Shown: positions 1 through 8,966 of the stretch, piece by piece | How positions within the stretch are numbered: position 1 is the stretch's first letter | Layout: every line of letters begins with the position of its first letter | DNA from: Micromonospora sp. RHAY321 | GTDB taxonomy: Bacteria; Actinomycetota; Actinomycetes; Mycobacteriales; Micromonosporaceae | Length of the DNA stretch: 64,000 bases | Assembly: GCF_023896955.1 (NCBI RefSeq) | Contig: NZ_JAMHIW010000002.1 | Coordinates: 1-64,000 of the forward strand | Direction of reading: 5' to 3' | Notes under the pieces: generated by a model | Databases searched by the model: none | What the model saw: the letters and a program-made list of their open reading frames with translations, nothing else | Told to the model about the DNA's origin: nothing | Position numbers and translations under genes: made by a program

Positions 1-1
1 G

Positions 2-349
<348 letters not shown>

Positions 350-369
350 CTCGGGCACGGGCCGCGCTG

Positions 370-2034
370 TCAGTCGTTGCCGTGGTTGCCGCTCCAGTAG
401 CCGCCCACGCCCGGGGTGTCGGTCTGGATGGCCGTCGCGTTGCCGTCGAGGTCGTTCTCGACGACGCGGCAGTTGACGCAGCTGCCCCGCTCGGTGATCC
501 AGATCCCGTACGTCTGGGTGCCCGAGCCGCTGTCCCGGATCAGGTTGCCCCGGATGGTGACCGAGTCGGCGGCGGCGTTGACGGTGATACCGGCACGCCC
601 GTCCGGCGCGGCCGGTAGCTCGTACGGCGTTCCCGGCAGGGGCGTGTCGGCGCTCCAGCCGCTGGTACCGCCGGGGCGCAGCGGAGCGAGGGTGAGGGTG
701 TTGGCGTCGTTGGCCGCCACGACGGCGTACCGTTGGCCGACCCGGACGATCTTTCCGCGATGGCCGTCGGCCGGCCAGGCCGCCTGCCGGTCGACGACGG
801 TGTTCTGGCTGTAGCGGACCGACTCGCCGCTTCCCTCCGCGGCGGGAGCGCACTGGCGGCCGTTGTTGCGGATCCGGTTGTTGATGACCACGGTGTCCCG
901 CAGCGGCCGGTCGAAGCGGATCCCGTCGAGGCTGTTGCCCCAGATGTCGTTGCTCTCGAGGACGATCTCCTCGGCCGGCGCCTGACCGCTGTCGCCCAGG
1001 TCCTGGTGGTGGTAGCCGTAGCGGCCGTTGCCGGTGATCCGGTTGCCCCGCACCGTGTAGGGGCCACGGGTGTTGCCGATGCTCACGCCGTCGCGCAGGT
1101 TTCCGTCGATGACGCAGTCGGTCAGCAAACCACCCTCGCCGGGGACGCCGGTGGTGCCCTTCGCCGACACCTGGAAACCGGCCTCCAGGTTCGCCGTCAT
1201 GGTGCAGCCGGTGACGATGAGCCCGTCGGCGCCCCAGTCGGAGATGCCGAACCTGTTCCCCTCCGTGTGACAGCCCATGATCCGGATGCCGCGTGGTTGA
1301 GGCCGGTCGGGGTGTTGCATCTCCAGGAAGATCCCGTTGGTCGCGTTGCCGACCGCCATGCAGTTGGCGATGGTCACTCGCTCCACCGGCCCCCAACCGC
1401 CGATGCCGATTCCGATGCCGGCCCCACCCATCTCCAGGCCGTTGTCCATCCGGCCGCACTCCAGCACCCGGATCGCCTGGACCAGCGTGTCCTGGAGGAA
1501 GTCGCAGCCGAAACCCGTGGCGGCGGTGTGGTGGATGAACAGGTTCCGGAACAGCCCCCCGGTCACGTACTGCAATCCCAGGCCCTTGGACAGGGGGTTG
1601 TACTCCGCCGACGCCACCCCCGATCCGTCGATCTCGAAGTCGGCGAACGTGCAGTAGGCCAGGTTCCGGTCCGGGCTCGCTCCGTGGAGTTGAGCGGTGT
1701 GGAAGGCCAGCGGCACCGGCGTGGAGCGGTCACCCTCGTTGCTCAGGATGAATCGGGTGGCGCCCGGCCCCGCACCCGTCAGGGACACCCCGCTACGCCA
1801 GACCGTTCCGGCGTCGCGGATGGCGTACACCCCGGGCGGGCAGTAGATCACCCGGGCGCGTCCGTCGGCGGCGAACGCGTCGCCGAGCCGATCGACGAGC
1901 GCGGCGAGCGCCGGCTGGTCGTTGGTCGTGCCGTCACCGGTGAGGCCCTGCTCCCGCGCGTCGCAGAGCAACGGCGCCCCGGCGACGGCGTGCGTGCGCA
2001 CCCCGTACCCGGGCGACGTCGCCTGACCTGGCAC
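370..2034 (-). CDS. Right-handed parallel beta-helix protein (pectate-lyase superfamily)
   Basis: A 554-residue protein starting at GTG behind GGGAG. The N-terminal part (about residues 25-75) has the GDGTTNDQPAL signature that opens pectate_lyase_3/beta-helix proteins. The rest is a long series of N/G/V-rich turns (such as VVINNRI and ESNDIWGN) typical of stacked PbH1 repeats. I see no clear signal peptide, although the family is usually extracellular or phage/capsule associated and acts on polysaccharides. No catalytic residues can be assigned. It is monocistronic, ends 21 bp from the glutamine synthetase stop and is convergent with it. The specific substrate is unknown. Confidence 0.75.
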   Translation of the reverse strand: MPGQATSPGYGVRTHAVAGAPLLCDAREQGLTGDGTTNDQPALAALVDRLGDAFAADGRARVIYCPPGVYAIRDAGTVWRSGVSLTGAGPGATRFILSNEGDRSTPVPLAFHTAQLHGASPDRNLAYCTFADFEIDGSGVASAEYNPLSKGLGLQYVTGGLFRNLFIHHTAATGFGCDFLQDTLVQAIRVLECGRMDNGLEMGGAGIGIGIGGWGPVERVTIANCMAVGNATNGIFLEMQHPDRPQPRGIRIMGCHTEGNRFGISDWGADGLIVTGCTMTANLEAGFQVSAKGTTGVPGEGGLLTDCVIDGNLRDGVSIGNTRGPYTVRGNRITGNGRYGYHHQDLGDSGQAPAEEIVLESNDIWGNSLDGIRFDRPLRDTVVINNRIRNNGRQCAPAAEGSGESVRYSQNTVVDRQAAWPADGHRGKIVRVGQRYAVVAANDANTLTLAPLRPGGTSGWSADTPLPGTPYELPAAPDGRAGITVNAAADSVTIRGNLIRDSGSGTQTYGIWITERGSCVNCRVVENDLDGNATAIQTDTPGVGGYWSGNHGND

Positions 2035-2309
2035 GGGGATCTCCCTCGGGTGGTTGGCAGGCCAACAGGCTGGGAACAGGTAGCCGCGCCGCCGTGGGTC
2101 CGCCGCGACATGGGCTTGTCGTCACGGTACGTCGGCCGCCGTCCCGCCACGCCCAGATCGGTGAGGACGCCAGCGATGCCGGGCGGGTCGGGGTCGGCAG
2201 CAGCAGACGGACACGTCCGAGGGCGCGAAGCCAGTCAGACGACGAGTCACGACCACCACCGCCGACCGTCGACCCACCACCGGGCAACCGATCGGGCCGG
2301 GCCGCCCGG

Positions 2310-3227
2310 TCAGTCGAGGGCGTCCTTGACCTTCTTGACGACGTTGGTGACCCCCTGGGCGTGGGCTCCGGCGGCGTTGCCCGGCTTACCCGGGCCGCGG
2401 GAGCCGTCGTACGTGGCGTAGAGCTTCGGGTCCGGGGGCGGGGGCAGAGCGGTGTCGTCGGTCAGTGCCGCCGGTTCGGCGAGACAGTCGAGGTCCGGTC
2501 CGCCGATGAGGCTCGGCCCCTGCGCCCAGCGACCCTCACAGGCCTGGCTGCCGACGCCGAAGCTCCAGAAGGTGTGGTTGTGGTCCTTGTTCTCCTCGTC
2601 GAAGTTGGAGTTCTCGATGCCGTGGTCGGCGAAGCCGTCCTCGATGAGCTGTTCGATGCCGAGCAGCCACTGCTGCTGGTGGTAGGTGTCGCGGGCCAGG
2701 TTGAACCGCAGCATCTCCTTCACGCCGGGGTCGTCGGTCATGTTCATGACCCGGCTCGTCTGCAGACGGCTCTGCGCCTCGGCGGCGACGTTGGAGCGGA
2801 AGTCGGCGACGAGGTTTCCGCTGGCGACGATGTAGCCGGCGTTCCACGGCACGCCCTGGCTGTCGCGGGGCAGCGGGCCGCCGCCGCCGACGATGGCGTG
2901 CTGCGGGTTCATGCCGCCGATCACTGCGGCGAGCACCGGGTTCGCGGCGACCGCCTTCTCCGTGGTCTCGGCGGGTGCACCTTCCAGCAGCCGGGCCAGC
3001 ATCGTGGTCAGCATCTCGACGTGACCGATCTCCTCGGTCCCGATATCCATGATCATGTCCTTGTACTTACCGGGAACACGGCAGGTCCACCCCTGCCACA
3101 GGTACTGCATCATCACGGTCATCTCACCGAACTGGCCGCCGAGGATTTCCTGCAGCTTCATGGCGAACAGGGCATCGGGCTTCTCGGGCTTGGCTTGGAA
3201 CTGCAGGTGTGGGTCATGGCGGAACAT
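2310..3227 (-). CDS. Manganese (non-haem) catalase
   Basis: A 305-residue ferritin-like protein that dismutates hydrogen peroxide with a dimanganese centre. The five metal ligands known from Lactobacillus Mn-catalase (Glu35, Glu66, His69, Glu148, His181) have counterparts here at E35, E66, H69 (within TEEIGHVEML), E150 (AAEAQ) and H183 (TYHQQQ), so the active site looks intact. Length is normal for the family. The start ATG has GGAGG 5 nt upstream. The C-terminal 40 residues are Gly/Pro-rich, as in many actinobacterial homologues. It stands alone on the minus strand, next to other stress-type genes (copper-storage protein, STAS proteins). No haem catalase is seen in this window. Confidence 0.95.
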   Translation of the reverse strand: MFRHDPHLQFQAKPEKPDALFAMKLQEILGGQFGEMTVMMQYLWQGWTCRVPGKYKDMIMDIGTEEIGHVEMLTTMLARLLEGAPAETTEKAVAANPVLAAVIGGMNPQHAIVGGGGPLPRDSQGVPWNAGYIVASGNLVADFRSNVAAEAQSRLQTSRVMNMTDDPGVKEMLRFNLARDTYHQQQWLLGIEQLIEDGFADHGIENSNFDEENKDHNHTFWSFGVGSQACEGRWAQGPSLIGGPDLDCLAEPAALTDDTALPPPPDPKLYATYDGSRGPGKPGNAAGAHAQGVTNVVKKVKDALD

Positions 3228-3468
3228 GCCGTCCTCCGTCTACGTGTTGCGGTCGTAGGGGGTGCCTTGCGCGGTACCTACCCGACCCGTTGGCCTGTGC
3301 GGGTCCCCTCTGGCCCATCAGGGCCACCGTTGGGACATGAGCCGGGTGACCGGGCTGCCGGCGACCTTCCTGGCGGCGTCATCCGCGAGTGTGAAGACGG
3401 CGAAGGTGCTTGAATCGGACTAAAGCGAAGCAAAACCCGTAAAACTACTGCCCGTCGAGGAGCCCGGA

Positions 3469-4059
3469 ATGCAGATGACCGCCGCAGACAACCACGCCGT
3501 CGCCCAGGCGGTGCACGACATCGGCTCCGCCCTCTGGTTCGGGGGCACGGTGATGGGCGTCGCCGGAGTGAACAAGTCGGGCAGCGATCTGCGCGATGGC
3601 ATCGACCGCATCCGGGTCGCCGAGTCGGCGTGGGGCCGGTTCGGCCCGGTCCAGTGGCTCGGCATCGGCGCCACCCTGATCGCCGGCGCACAACTGGCCC
3701 GCGTGGGTGGGCGACGCATGGCCCTGCAGAAGGGCTTCGGGAGGGTCGGGGCACTGAAAGCCGGCCTCGCCGTCGCGGGAGCCGCGGCCACCGCCTACTC
3801 CGCCTACTGCGGCAGCAGGATCGGGCATCTCGCCGAGGAGGCGCATCAACGCGGTGACAAGGTGGACGTACGCGACGCGACCCTGCCGACGCCGGAGACG
3901 CCGTCCGAGATCGCCGCCTGGCAGCGGAGGCAGCGACTGGCCCAGTACGTGGTGCCGGTGCTGGCCGGTGCGAACATCGCCTGCGGCTCGTACCTCGTCC
4001 AGTCGTACCGGATGGGAGCGACCGGCAAGGGGGTGCTCCGGCGGCTGCTGCCGGACTGA
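3469..4059 (+). CDS. Hypothetical membrane protein
   Basis: A 196-residue protein starting at ATG after GAGGAGC. Hydrophobic segments lie at about residues 55-75, 85-105 and 148-165, with a weaker one near 17-35. A hydrophilic stretch (about 108-145) rich in E, R and D separates the second and third helices, so it is probably an integral membrane protein with a cytoplasmic loop. I recognise no named domain. It is followed 112 bp later on the same strand by the Cys-rich copper-storage protein and may be transcribed with it, but that gene has its own good ribosome-binding site. Function unknown. Confidence 0.75.
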   Translation: MQMTAADNHAVAQAVHDIGSALWFGGTVMGVAGVNKSGSDLRDGIDRIRVAESAWGRFGPVQWLGIGATLIAGAQLARVGGRRMALQKGFGRVGALKAGLAVAGAAATAYSAYCGSRIGHLAEEAHQRGDKVDVRDATLPTPETPSEIAAWQRRQRLAQYVVPVLAGANIACGSYLVQSYRMGATGKGVLRRLLPD

Positions 4060-4171
4060 GCGCACGCGCAGGTTGCCGCGACAGGGGGCAGAGGCCCGTC
4101 GTCGGTCCCGGCGAAGTGTGTGTCAGGAGCGTTCGGGTACGGCGGCAGGGACCGAGAGAGGGGACTCCCTG

Positions 4172-4579
4172 ATGCCGAGCACCACCAAGCCGATGCTGGA
4201 CGCGTACCCGAAGTCGATCAATCTGGACCGGGCGAAGCTCGCGGCGGCCATCGATGCGCTCAACGACTGCGCCCAGGCCTGCACCGCGTGCGCCGACGCC
4301 TGTCTCAGCGAGGACATGGTCGCGGAACTGACCAAGTGCACCCGGACGGACCTGGACTGCGCGGACATCTGCACGACGACGGCGCGGGTCCTGTCCCGGC
4401 ACACCGGTTACGACGCCAACATCAGCCGCAGCCTCCTGGAAGCGTGCGCCACGGCCTGCAAGGCGTGCGGGGACGAGTGTGCCCGCCACGCCGACATGCA
4501 CGAGCACTGCCGGATCTGCGCCGAATCCTGCCGGGCGTGCGAGAAGGCATGCCGGGACCTGCTGGCCACGATCAGCTGA
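4172..4579 (+). CDS. Four-helix-bundle copper-binding protein (Csp family, DUF326)
   Basis: A 135-residue protein with 16 cysteines, nearly all in CxxC/CxxxC-type spacing along four amphipathic helices (for example CAQACTACADAC and CRICAESCRACEKAC). This is the layout of the Csp copper-storage proteins, whose bundle core is filled with Cys-bound Cu(I). It has no signal peptide or Tat motif, so it resembles the cytosolic Csp3 type rather than exported Csp1. I place the start at the ATG after GAGAGGGGA; longer in-frame extensions upstream have unlike composition and no ribosome-binding site. A strong hairpin follows the stop. Probable role: buffering of copper in the cytoplasm; no copper-sensor gene is adjacent. 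Confidence 0.9.
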   Translation: MPSTTKPMLDAYPKSINLDRAKLAAAIDALNDCAQACTACADACLSEDMVAELTKCTRTDLDCADICTTTARVLSRHTGYDANISRSLLEACATACKACGDECARHADMHEHCRICAESCRACEKACRDLLATIS

Positions 4580-4585
4580 GATCGC

Positions 4586-4623
4586 GAACGGTGCCGGCAC
4601 CACCACGGGTGCCGGCACCGTTC
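4586..4623. terminator. Bidirectional hairpin between convergent genes
   Basis: A perfect 16-bp inverted repeat (arms 4586-4601 and 4608-4623) with a 6-nt loop sits between the convergent Csp gene and the small Rho-N gene, beginning 7 bp after the first stop and ending 8 bp before the second. There is no T tract on either side, so it would be a GC-rich, U-less terminator or a shared 3' end stabiliser. Confidence 0.75.
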
Positions 4624-4630
4624 CGCGTTG

Positions 4631-4789
4631 TCAGCGCCTGGCCTGGTTCTTGGCCATCTGCGGCTTTTCGCCCTTGCCGACTCTTCGCAGCGCGTCACGC
4701 AGCTGCTGCTCGGTCATCTTGGAGTTGCCCTCGATGCCCGCGTTGTGTGCCTGCTGGCGAAGGTCGTGCAGCTGTTCCCGGTCGCCCAT
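4631..4789 (-). CDS. Small Rho N-terminal-like (SAP-like) domain protein
   Basis: A 52-residue basic, hydrophilic protein beginning MGDREQLHDLRQQAHNAGIEG, with GGGGAGG just upstream of the ATG. The sequence (helix, GNSKMTEQQLRDAL, basic tail) looks like the Rho N-terminal/SAP helix-extended-loop-helix fold found in many small actinobacterial nucleic-acid-binding proteins. A similar motif (KLNIRGRSKMNKADLVDAI-like) occurs in the ChaB-family protein at 9446-9850, so two stress-type Rho-N proteins occur within 5 kb. An upstream STAS reading frame on the same strand runs into its 5' half in another frame. Function is inferred only from fold similarity. Confidence 0.7.
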   Translation of the reverse strand: MGDREQLHDLRQQAHNAGIEGNSKMTEQQLRDALRRVGKGEKPQMAKNQARR

Positions 4790-5495
4790 GTCGGCCTCCC
4801 CGTGGTGCCGTGGCGCGGGCGGCTCCACGCGCCACTCCACCCGACGCGTTCCCGGGTCGGCCGCGCACAAACGGTGCCCTGCCGGTGAGCGCGTTGGACG
4901 ACCCCGTTCTACGGCTGTTCCTGCCCGGGATCCCCGGCCGCCCGGTTCCAGTCGCCGTGTGGCGACGAATCAGTGCAGTGGCCGCGTTCAGTCGCATACG
5001 AGCCGCGGCCCGCGTGACCGGGCCCCCTGCCTGCTGCCTGTGGCGACGGGCCGTCGGGACACCGGGGCCGGCGGCGGAGGGCGGGGGCTGTCGGACGGGT
5101 GTGGTTGCCGGGGTCGACGCGGCTTCGAGGAATCGGGTGCCGAGCCCGGTCGCCGCGAGGACGAAACGGACGCCGGGTGTGATGTCGCGGATCGTGAGCC
5201 GCCCGCCGGTTCTGGTGACCAAATCCTCGGCCTTCTGCAGAGCCCGTACGCCGTCGGCGCCGAAGAAGGTGACCCCCGAGAGGTCCAGCATCACCTGGGT
5301 TGGTTGGTGCTCGGTGGCCAGGTTCACGAACGCGACGAGGAGGTGGGTGTTGCTCATGTCGATCTCGCCGGCGACCGCGATCAGTCTCGCCCGGCCACCC
5401 TCATCCGGGAGGTCGCCGAGCGCCAGCGACATGATCGGCGTTGGTGCGGGTGCCGTCAGGGGCTGGCGGTGACGGATGGGGAAGTTTTCGATCAT
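4695..5495 (-). CDS. STAS-domain protein with long disordered tail
   Basis: The STAS domain (about residues 25-125) carries IAVAGEIDMSNTHLL and the strand-turn VMLDLSGVTFFGADGV, which is the anti-sigma-factor antagonist fold. In SpoIIAA the turn reads DSSG with phosphorylated Ser58. Here it reads GADG, so the acceptor is replaced by Asp and normal kinase control looks impossible. After the domain, about 140 residues are Arg/Pro/Gly-rich and low in complexity, and overlap the start of the downstream Rho-N gene by 95 bp. That tail may be genuine disorder, or an accident of an open frame after a frameshift. The start is ATG 5495 behind CGGAG. A paralogue lies upstream (5542-5985). Confidence 0.7.
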   Translation of the reverse strand: MIENFPIRHRQPLTAPAPTPIMSLALGDLPDEGGRARLIAVAGEIDMSNTHLLVAFVNLATEHQPTQVMLDLSGVTFFGADGVRALQKAEDLVTRTGGRLTIRDITPGVRFVLAATGLGTRFLEAASTPATTPVRQPPPSAAGPGVPTARRHRQQAGGPVTRAAARMRLNAATALIRRHTATGTGRPGIPGRNSRRTGSSNALTGRAPFVRGRPGNASGGVARGAARATAPRGGRHGRPGTAARPSPAGTQRGHRGQLQDDRAAAA

Positions 5496-5541
5496 GGCGT
5501 CTCCGTGTGAAGCGGACATCCGTTCTGCGTTAAGGGGCGGT

Positions 5542-5985
5542 TCAGGCGATGCCCGCTCTGATCCGGGCGAGAGCGCCGGCCGGCTGGCGGCGGTCGTGGG
5601 CATGTCGCTGGTCGACCCCGTCGTTCGGCGGCACCTCGAACTCACCGAGGGCGTCGGTCACCGCGAGGATGTACGCCACGCACGGGGAGGGTGGCGTGAG
5701 CGTCAGGGGCACGCCACCACGAGTGGCCGTGCTCTGCGCCTGGAGCAGCGCACTGACCCCGTGCGCGCCGAAGAAGGTCACCTCGGACAGGTCCAGGACG
5801 AGGCGGGACGGCTGTAGATCGACCAGGTGCTCGACGAGTTCGACGAGCAGGTGTGCGTTGCTCATGTCGACCTCGCCGCAGACGGTGATCCACCTGGCGG
5901 ATTCGGTGGTGCTCAGTGAGAGGGACATGATGGGGTCGCTGGCAGCGATGCGAGGTCGCGCGGCGACGGGGCGGGCAGTTGACAT
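5542..5985 (-). CDS. STAS-domain protein (anti-sigma-factor antagonist-like)
   Basis: A 147-residue STAS protein with a strong GGAGGTGTC ribosome-binding site before the ATG. It is paralogous to the protein encoded just downstream: both contain a GE(I/V)DMSN(T/A)HLL stretch and LDLS-VTFFGA-GV. At the SpoIIAA phospho-Ser position (DSSG) this protein has His (GAHG), so neither copy of the pair can be phosphorylated there. The likely partners are STAS-binding anti-sigma factors or the stressosome; no cognate kinase or sigma gene is adjacent. The 46-bp spacing suggests one transcript with the following STAS gene. Confidence 0.8.
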   Translation of the reverse strand: MSTARPVAARPRIAASDPIMSLSLSTTESARWITVCGEVDMSNAHLLVELVEHLVDLQPSRLVLDLSEVTFFGAHGVSALLQAQSTATRGGVPLTLTPPSPCVAYILAVTDALGEFEVPPNDGVDQRHAHDRRQPAGALARIRAGIA

Positions 5986-6200
5986 GACACCTCCGGCAGC
6001 CATCGGCGGCTTGGGTGGGTCTCCGGCGAGACGAACTCGGTCGGGAGGACCCCGGGCGCATGTCTTGACCCTGGGCACGACACTACCCTGAGCTGCCGAT
6101 AAGGGCATTTGGATCTTGAGCGGTGTGGCGCCCCGGTCCGCACCCACCTGCCCACTACCGGACCGTTTGCGTCGCGGGCCCGCAGGGTAGACGGACAGTC

Positions 6201-6386
6201 GTGACCACACCTGAGCAGAGCCGGCAGCAGGAGAGAGCGCTCGAGCGCGGCGAGTTGTACCAGGACGCCGAGGGGCGCCAGACGACGGACCCGGGCGCCG
6301 GAGCCGCGAACGCCGACAGCGAAGCCGACCGCAACGCCGAGCACCTGAGGCGCGGCGAGGTTGGTCCGGGCGTCCCGGAGGAGTAG
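6201..6386 (+). CDS. Small hydrophilic hypothetical protein
   Basis: A 61-residue, strongly charged protein (about one third D/E/R/K) with no hydrophobic segment. The sequence is full of Q, E, R and A, and ends EHLRRGEVGPGVPEE. I choose the GTG at 6201; upstream in-frame sequence is Pro/Arg-rich and unlike a protein. The composition resembles small hydrophilin-like proteins often found beside stress genes in actinomycetes, but I cannot assign a family. It is divergent from the STAS pair and 141 bp upstream of the molybdopterin enzyme. Confidence 0.5.
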   Translation: MTTPEQSRQQERALERGELYQDAEGRQTTDPGAGAANADSEADRNAEHLRRGEVGPGVPEE

Positions 6387-6527
6387 GTGCCGGGATCACC
6401 CGTCACTCGTTTCGACCACTGTCCCAGGGTCACCGCCGGTGGCTGGGATCGTCTTTTCATGGGCGATGAGCCGAGGGTGGCGTGAGAGCGAGGGCGGGGG
6501 AGCCGGCTGCGGCCGAAGGAGGCCCTC

Positions 6528-8963
6528 GTGGTTGACCGGATCGCCGATCCGTGGGGCGAGCGGACCCCGTACGGCCCGGGCGAGGAGTGGCCGGTGCGGG
6601 TGGACCGGTTCCTCGACGGCGGGCGAGGTGACGCGGACGTGGACCGGTGGGTGCAGTCGGCGTCGGTGCTGCACTCCAACGGCGACGCGATGGACATCGC
6701 GGTCGCCGACGGCCGGATCGTCGGGGTGCGGGGCCGGGCGGTGGACCGGATCAACCGAGGGCGGGTCGACCCGAAGGACCTGTACGGCTGGCAGGCCAAC
6801 AACAGCCCCGACCGGCTGACCCGTCCGCTGGTGCGCGAGGGTGACCGTCTGGTCGAGACGGACTGGGACACGGCGATGGGTCGGATCGTCGCCCGGTCGA
6901 AGGAGTTGCTGGACGGTCCGGGCGGGTGGGGTCACTTCGGCTTCTACACGACCGGTCAGTTGTTCCTGGAGGAGTACTACACCCTCGGCGTGATCGGTAA
7001 GGCCGGGTTGGGCACTCCCCACATGGACGGGAACACGCGGCTGTGCACGGCGACGGCGGCGGCGGCGCTGAAGGCGAGTTTCGGCGCCGACGGGCAGCCC
7101 GGCTCGTACACCGACGTGGACCACTGCGACGCGATCGCGCTGTGGGGGCACAACGTCGCCGAAACGCAGACGGTGCTGTGGATGCGGATGCTGGACCGGC
7201 GGCGCGGCCCGAACCCGCCGACGATGCTCGCCGTGGACCCGCGGGCCACCCCGGTCGCGAGGGAGGCCGACCTGCACCTGGCCGTGCGCAACGGCACCAA
7301 CATGGCCCTGATGAACGGCCTGCTCCGCGAGATCATCCGGCGCGGCTGGTACGACCGCGACTACGTCGAGGCACACACCCTCGGCTTCGAGGAGTTGTGC
7401 CGCACCGTCGACGGCTACCCGCCCGACCGGGTCGCCGACATCTGTGACGTGCCGGCCGCCGACGTGGAGCGGGCCGCCGAGCTGCTCGGCACCTCGCGGC
7501 GGCTGCTGTCGACGGTGCTGCAGGGCTTCTACCAGTCCAACCAGGCCACCGCCGCCGCCTGCGGCGTCAACAACCTGCATCTGATCCGAGGCATGATCGG
7601 CCGTCCCGGTGCCGGGATCTACCAGATGAACGGTCAGCCGACAGCGCAGAACACCCGCGAGACCGGCGCCGACGGTGACCTGCCCGGTCTGCGCAACTGG
7701 GAGAACACCGCGCACATCGAAGAACTGGCCCGGCTCTGGAACGTCGAGGTCGACACGATCCCGCACTGGGCGCCGCCGACGCACGCCATGCAGCTCTTCC
7801 GGTACGCCGAGCAGGGTTCGATCAAGCTGCTCTGGATCAGCGCCACCAACCCGGCCGTGTCGCTGCCCGACCTGTCGCGCATCCGCCGGATCCTCCAGCA
7901 ACCGGAGCTGTTCGTCGTCGTGCAGGACCTCTTCCTGACCGAGACCGCCGAGCTGGCCGACGTGGTGCTGCCCGGCGCCACCTGGGGGGAGAAGACGGGC
8001 ACGTTCACCAGCGTCGACCGCACCGTGCACATCTCCGACAAGGCCGTCGACCCACCCGGCGAGGCGAAGCCCGACCTGGACATCTTCCTCGACTACGCCC
8101 GCCGGATGGACTTCCGCGACCGCGACGGCCAGCCGCTGATCCCGTGGACCGGGCCTGAGGAGGTGTTCGAGGCGTGGAAGGAGTGCAGCCGTGGCCGGCC
8201 CTGCGACTACACCGGCATCACCTACGCCAAGCTGCGTGGCGGCTCCGGCGTCCAGTGGCCCTGCACCGACGAGCACCCCGACGGCACCGAGCGCCTCTAC
8301 ACCGACGGGGTCTTTCCCACCGACCCGGACTACTGCGAGACCTACGGTCAGGACCTGGCCACGGGCGCCGAGTTCACCGAGCCGGAATACCGCGCGAAGG
8401 AGCCGAAGGGGCGTGCGTTCCTGCACTCCGTCGACTACCAGCCCTCCCCGGAGGTGCCCGACGAGGACCACCCGATGCTGCTCACCACCGGCCGGACCGT
8501 CTACCAGTTCCACACCCGCACCAAGACCGGCCGCGCACCACAGCTCAACACCGCCGCCCCCGACGTCTGGGTGGAACTCAACCCGGACGACGCCGAGCGG
8601 CTCGGCATCGCCGAGGGCGACCTGGTCGGCATCGCCTCCGCACGCGGTGGCATCCAGGCCAGGGCGCGGATCAGCGGCATCCGTCCGGGCGTCGTCTTCG
8701 TGCCGTTCCACTACGGCTACTTCGACCAGGATCCGACCGATCACACTCCCCGCGCCGCCAACGAGCTGACCATCACCGCCTGGGACCCGGTCTCCAAGCA
8801 GCCCCTCTTCAAGGTCGCCGCCGTGGCGGTGACGAAACTCGCCGACAGCGGCGGCGTAGCGGCACCGGCGCCGACGGTCGGCGGCAGCGCCCCGCTCTCC
8901 GAAGCCGGGGTGCCGACAACCGTCGGTGGGCCACCGGCCGAGGCCACCAGCGGGAAGGAATGA
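6528..8963 (+). CDS. Molybdopterin-dependent oxidoreductase (NasA/FdhF-like) lacking the Fe-S cysteines
   Basis: An 811-residue bis-MGD enzyme homologous to formate dehydrogenase/assimilatory nitrate reductase catalytic subunits, starting at GTG after GAAGGAGG. A molybdopterin oxidoreductase core spans about residues 90-560 and a dinucleotide-binding C-terminal domain about 650-765. Family members carry an N-terminal C-x2-C-x3-C...C [4Fe-4S] motif; here the aligned positions are S46, H49, D53 and about D81 (QSASVLHSNGDA), so the cluster should be absent. The probable Mo ligand Cys is kept (C173 in TRLCTATA). The last 40 residues are Ala/Pro/Gly-rich linker. It is coupled to a ferritin-like gene starting 3 bp after the stop. 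Substrate unknown. Confidence 0.85.
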   Translation: MVDRIADPWGERTPYGPGEEWPVRVDRFLDGGRGDADVDRWVQSASVLHSNGDAMDIAVADGRIVGVRGRAVDRINRGRVDPKDLYGWQANNSPDRLTRPLVREGDRLVETDWDTAMGRIVARSKELLDGPGGWGHFGFYTTGQLFLEEYYTLGVIGKAGLGTPHMDGNTRLCTATAAAALKASFGADGQPGSYTDVDHCDAIALWGHNVAETQTVLWMRMLDRRRGPNPPTMLAVDPRATPVAREADLHLAVRNGTNMALMNGLLREIIRRGWYDRDYVEAHTLGFEELCRTVDGYPPDRVADICDVPAADVERAAELLGTSRRLLSTVLQGFYQSNQATAAACGVNNLHLIRGMIGRPGAGIYQMNGQPTAQNTRETGADGDLPGLRNWENTAHIEELARLWNVEVDTIPHWAPPTHAMQLFRYAEQGSIKLLWISATNPAVSLPDLSRIRRILQQPELFVVVQDLFLTETAELADVVLPGATWGEKTGTFTSVDRTVHISDKAVDPPGEAKPDLDIFLDYARRMDFRDRDGQPLIPWTGPEEVFEAWKECSRGRPCDYTGITYAKLRGGSGVQWPCTDEHPDGTERLYTDGVFPTDPDYCETYGQDLATGAEFTEPEYRAKEPKGRAFLHSVDYQPSPEVPDEDHPMLLTTGRTVYQFHTRTKTGRAPQLNTAAPDVWVELNPDDAERLGIAEGDLVGIASARGGIQARARISGIRPGVVFVPFHYGYFDQDPTDHTPRAANELTITAWDPVSKQPLFKVAAVAVTKLADSGGVAAPAPTVGGSAPLSEAGVPTTVGGPPAEATSGKE

Positions 8964-8966
8964 GCC

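Noticed and set aside
2230..2330. GC-rich dyads after the Mn catalase gene as a terminator
   Set aside because: Several alternative short stems (CCGGGC/GCCCGG) are possible but none is long or unique enough to call.
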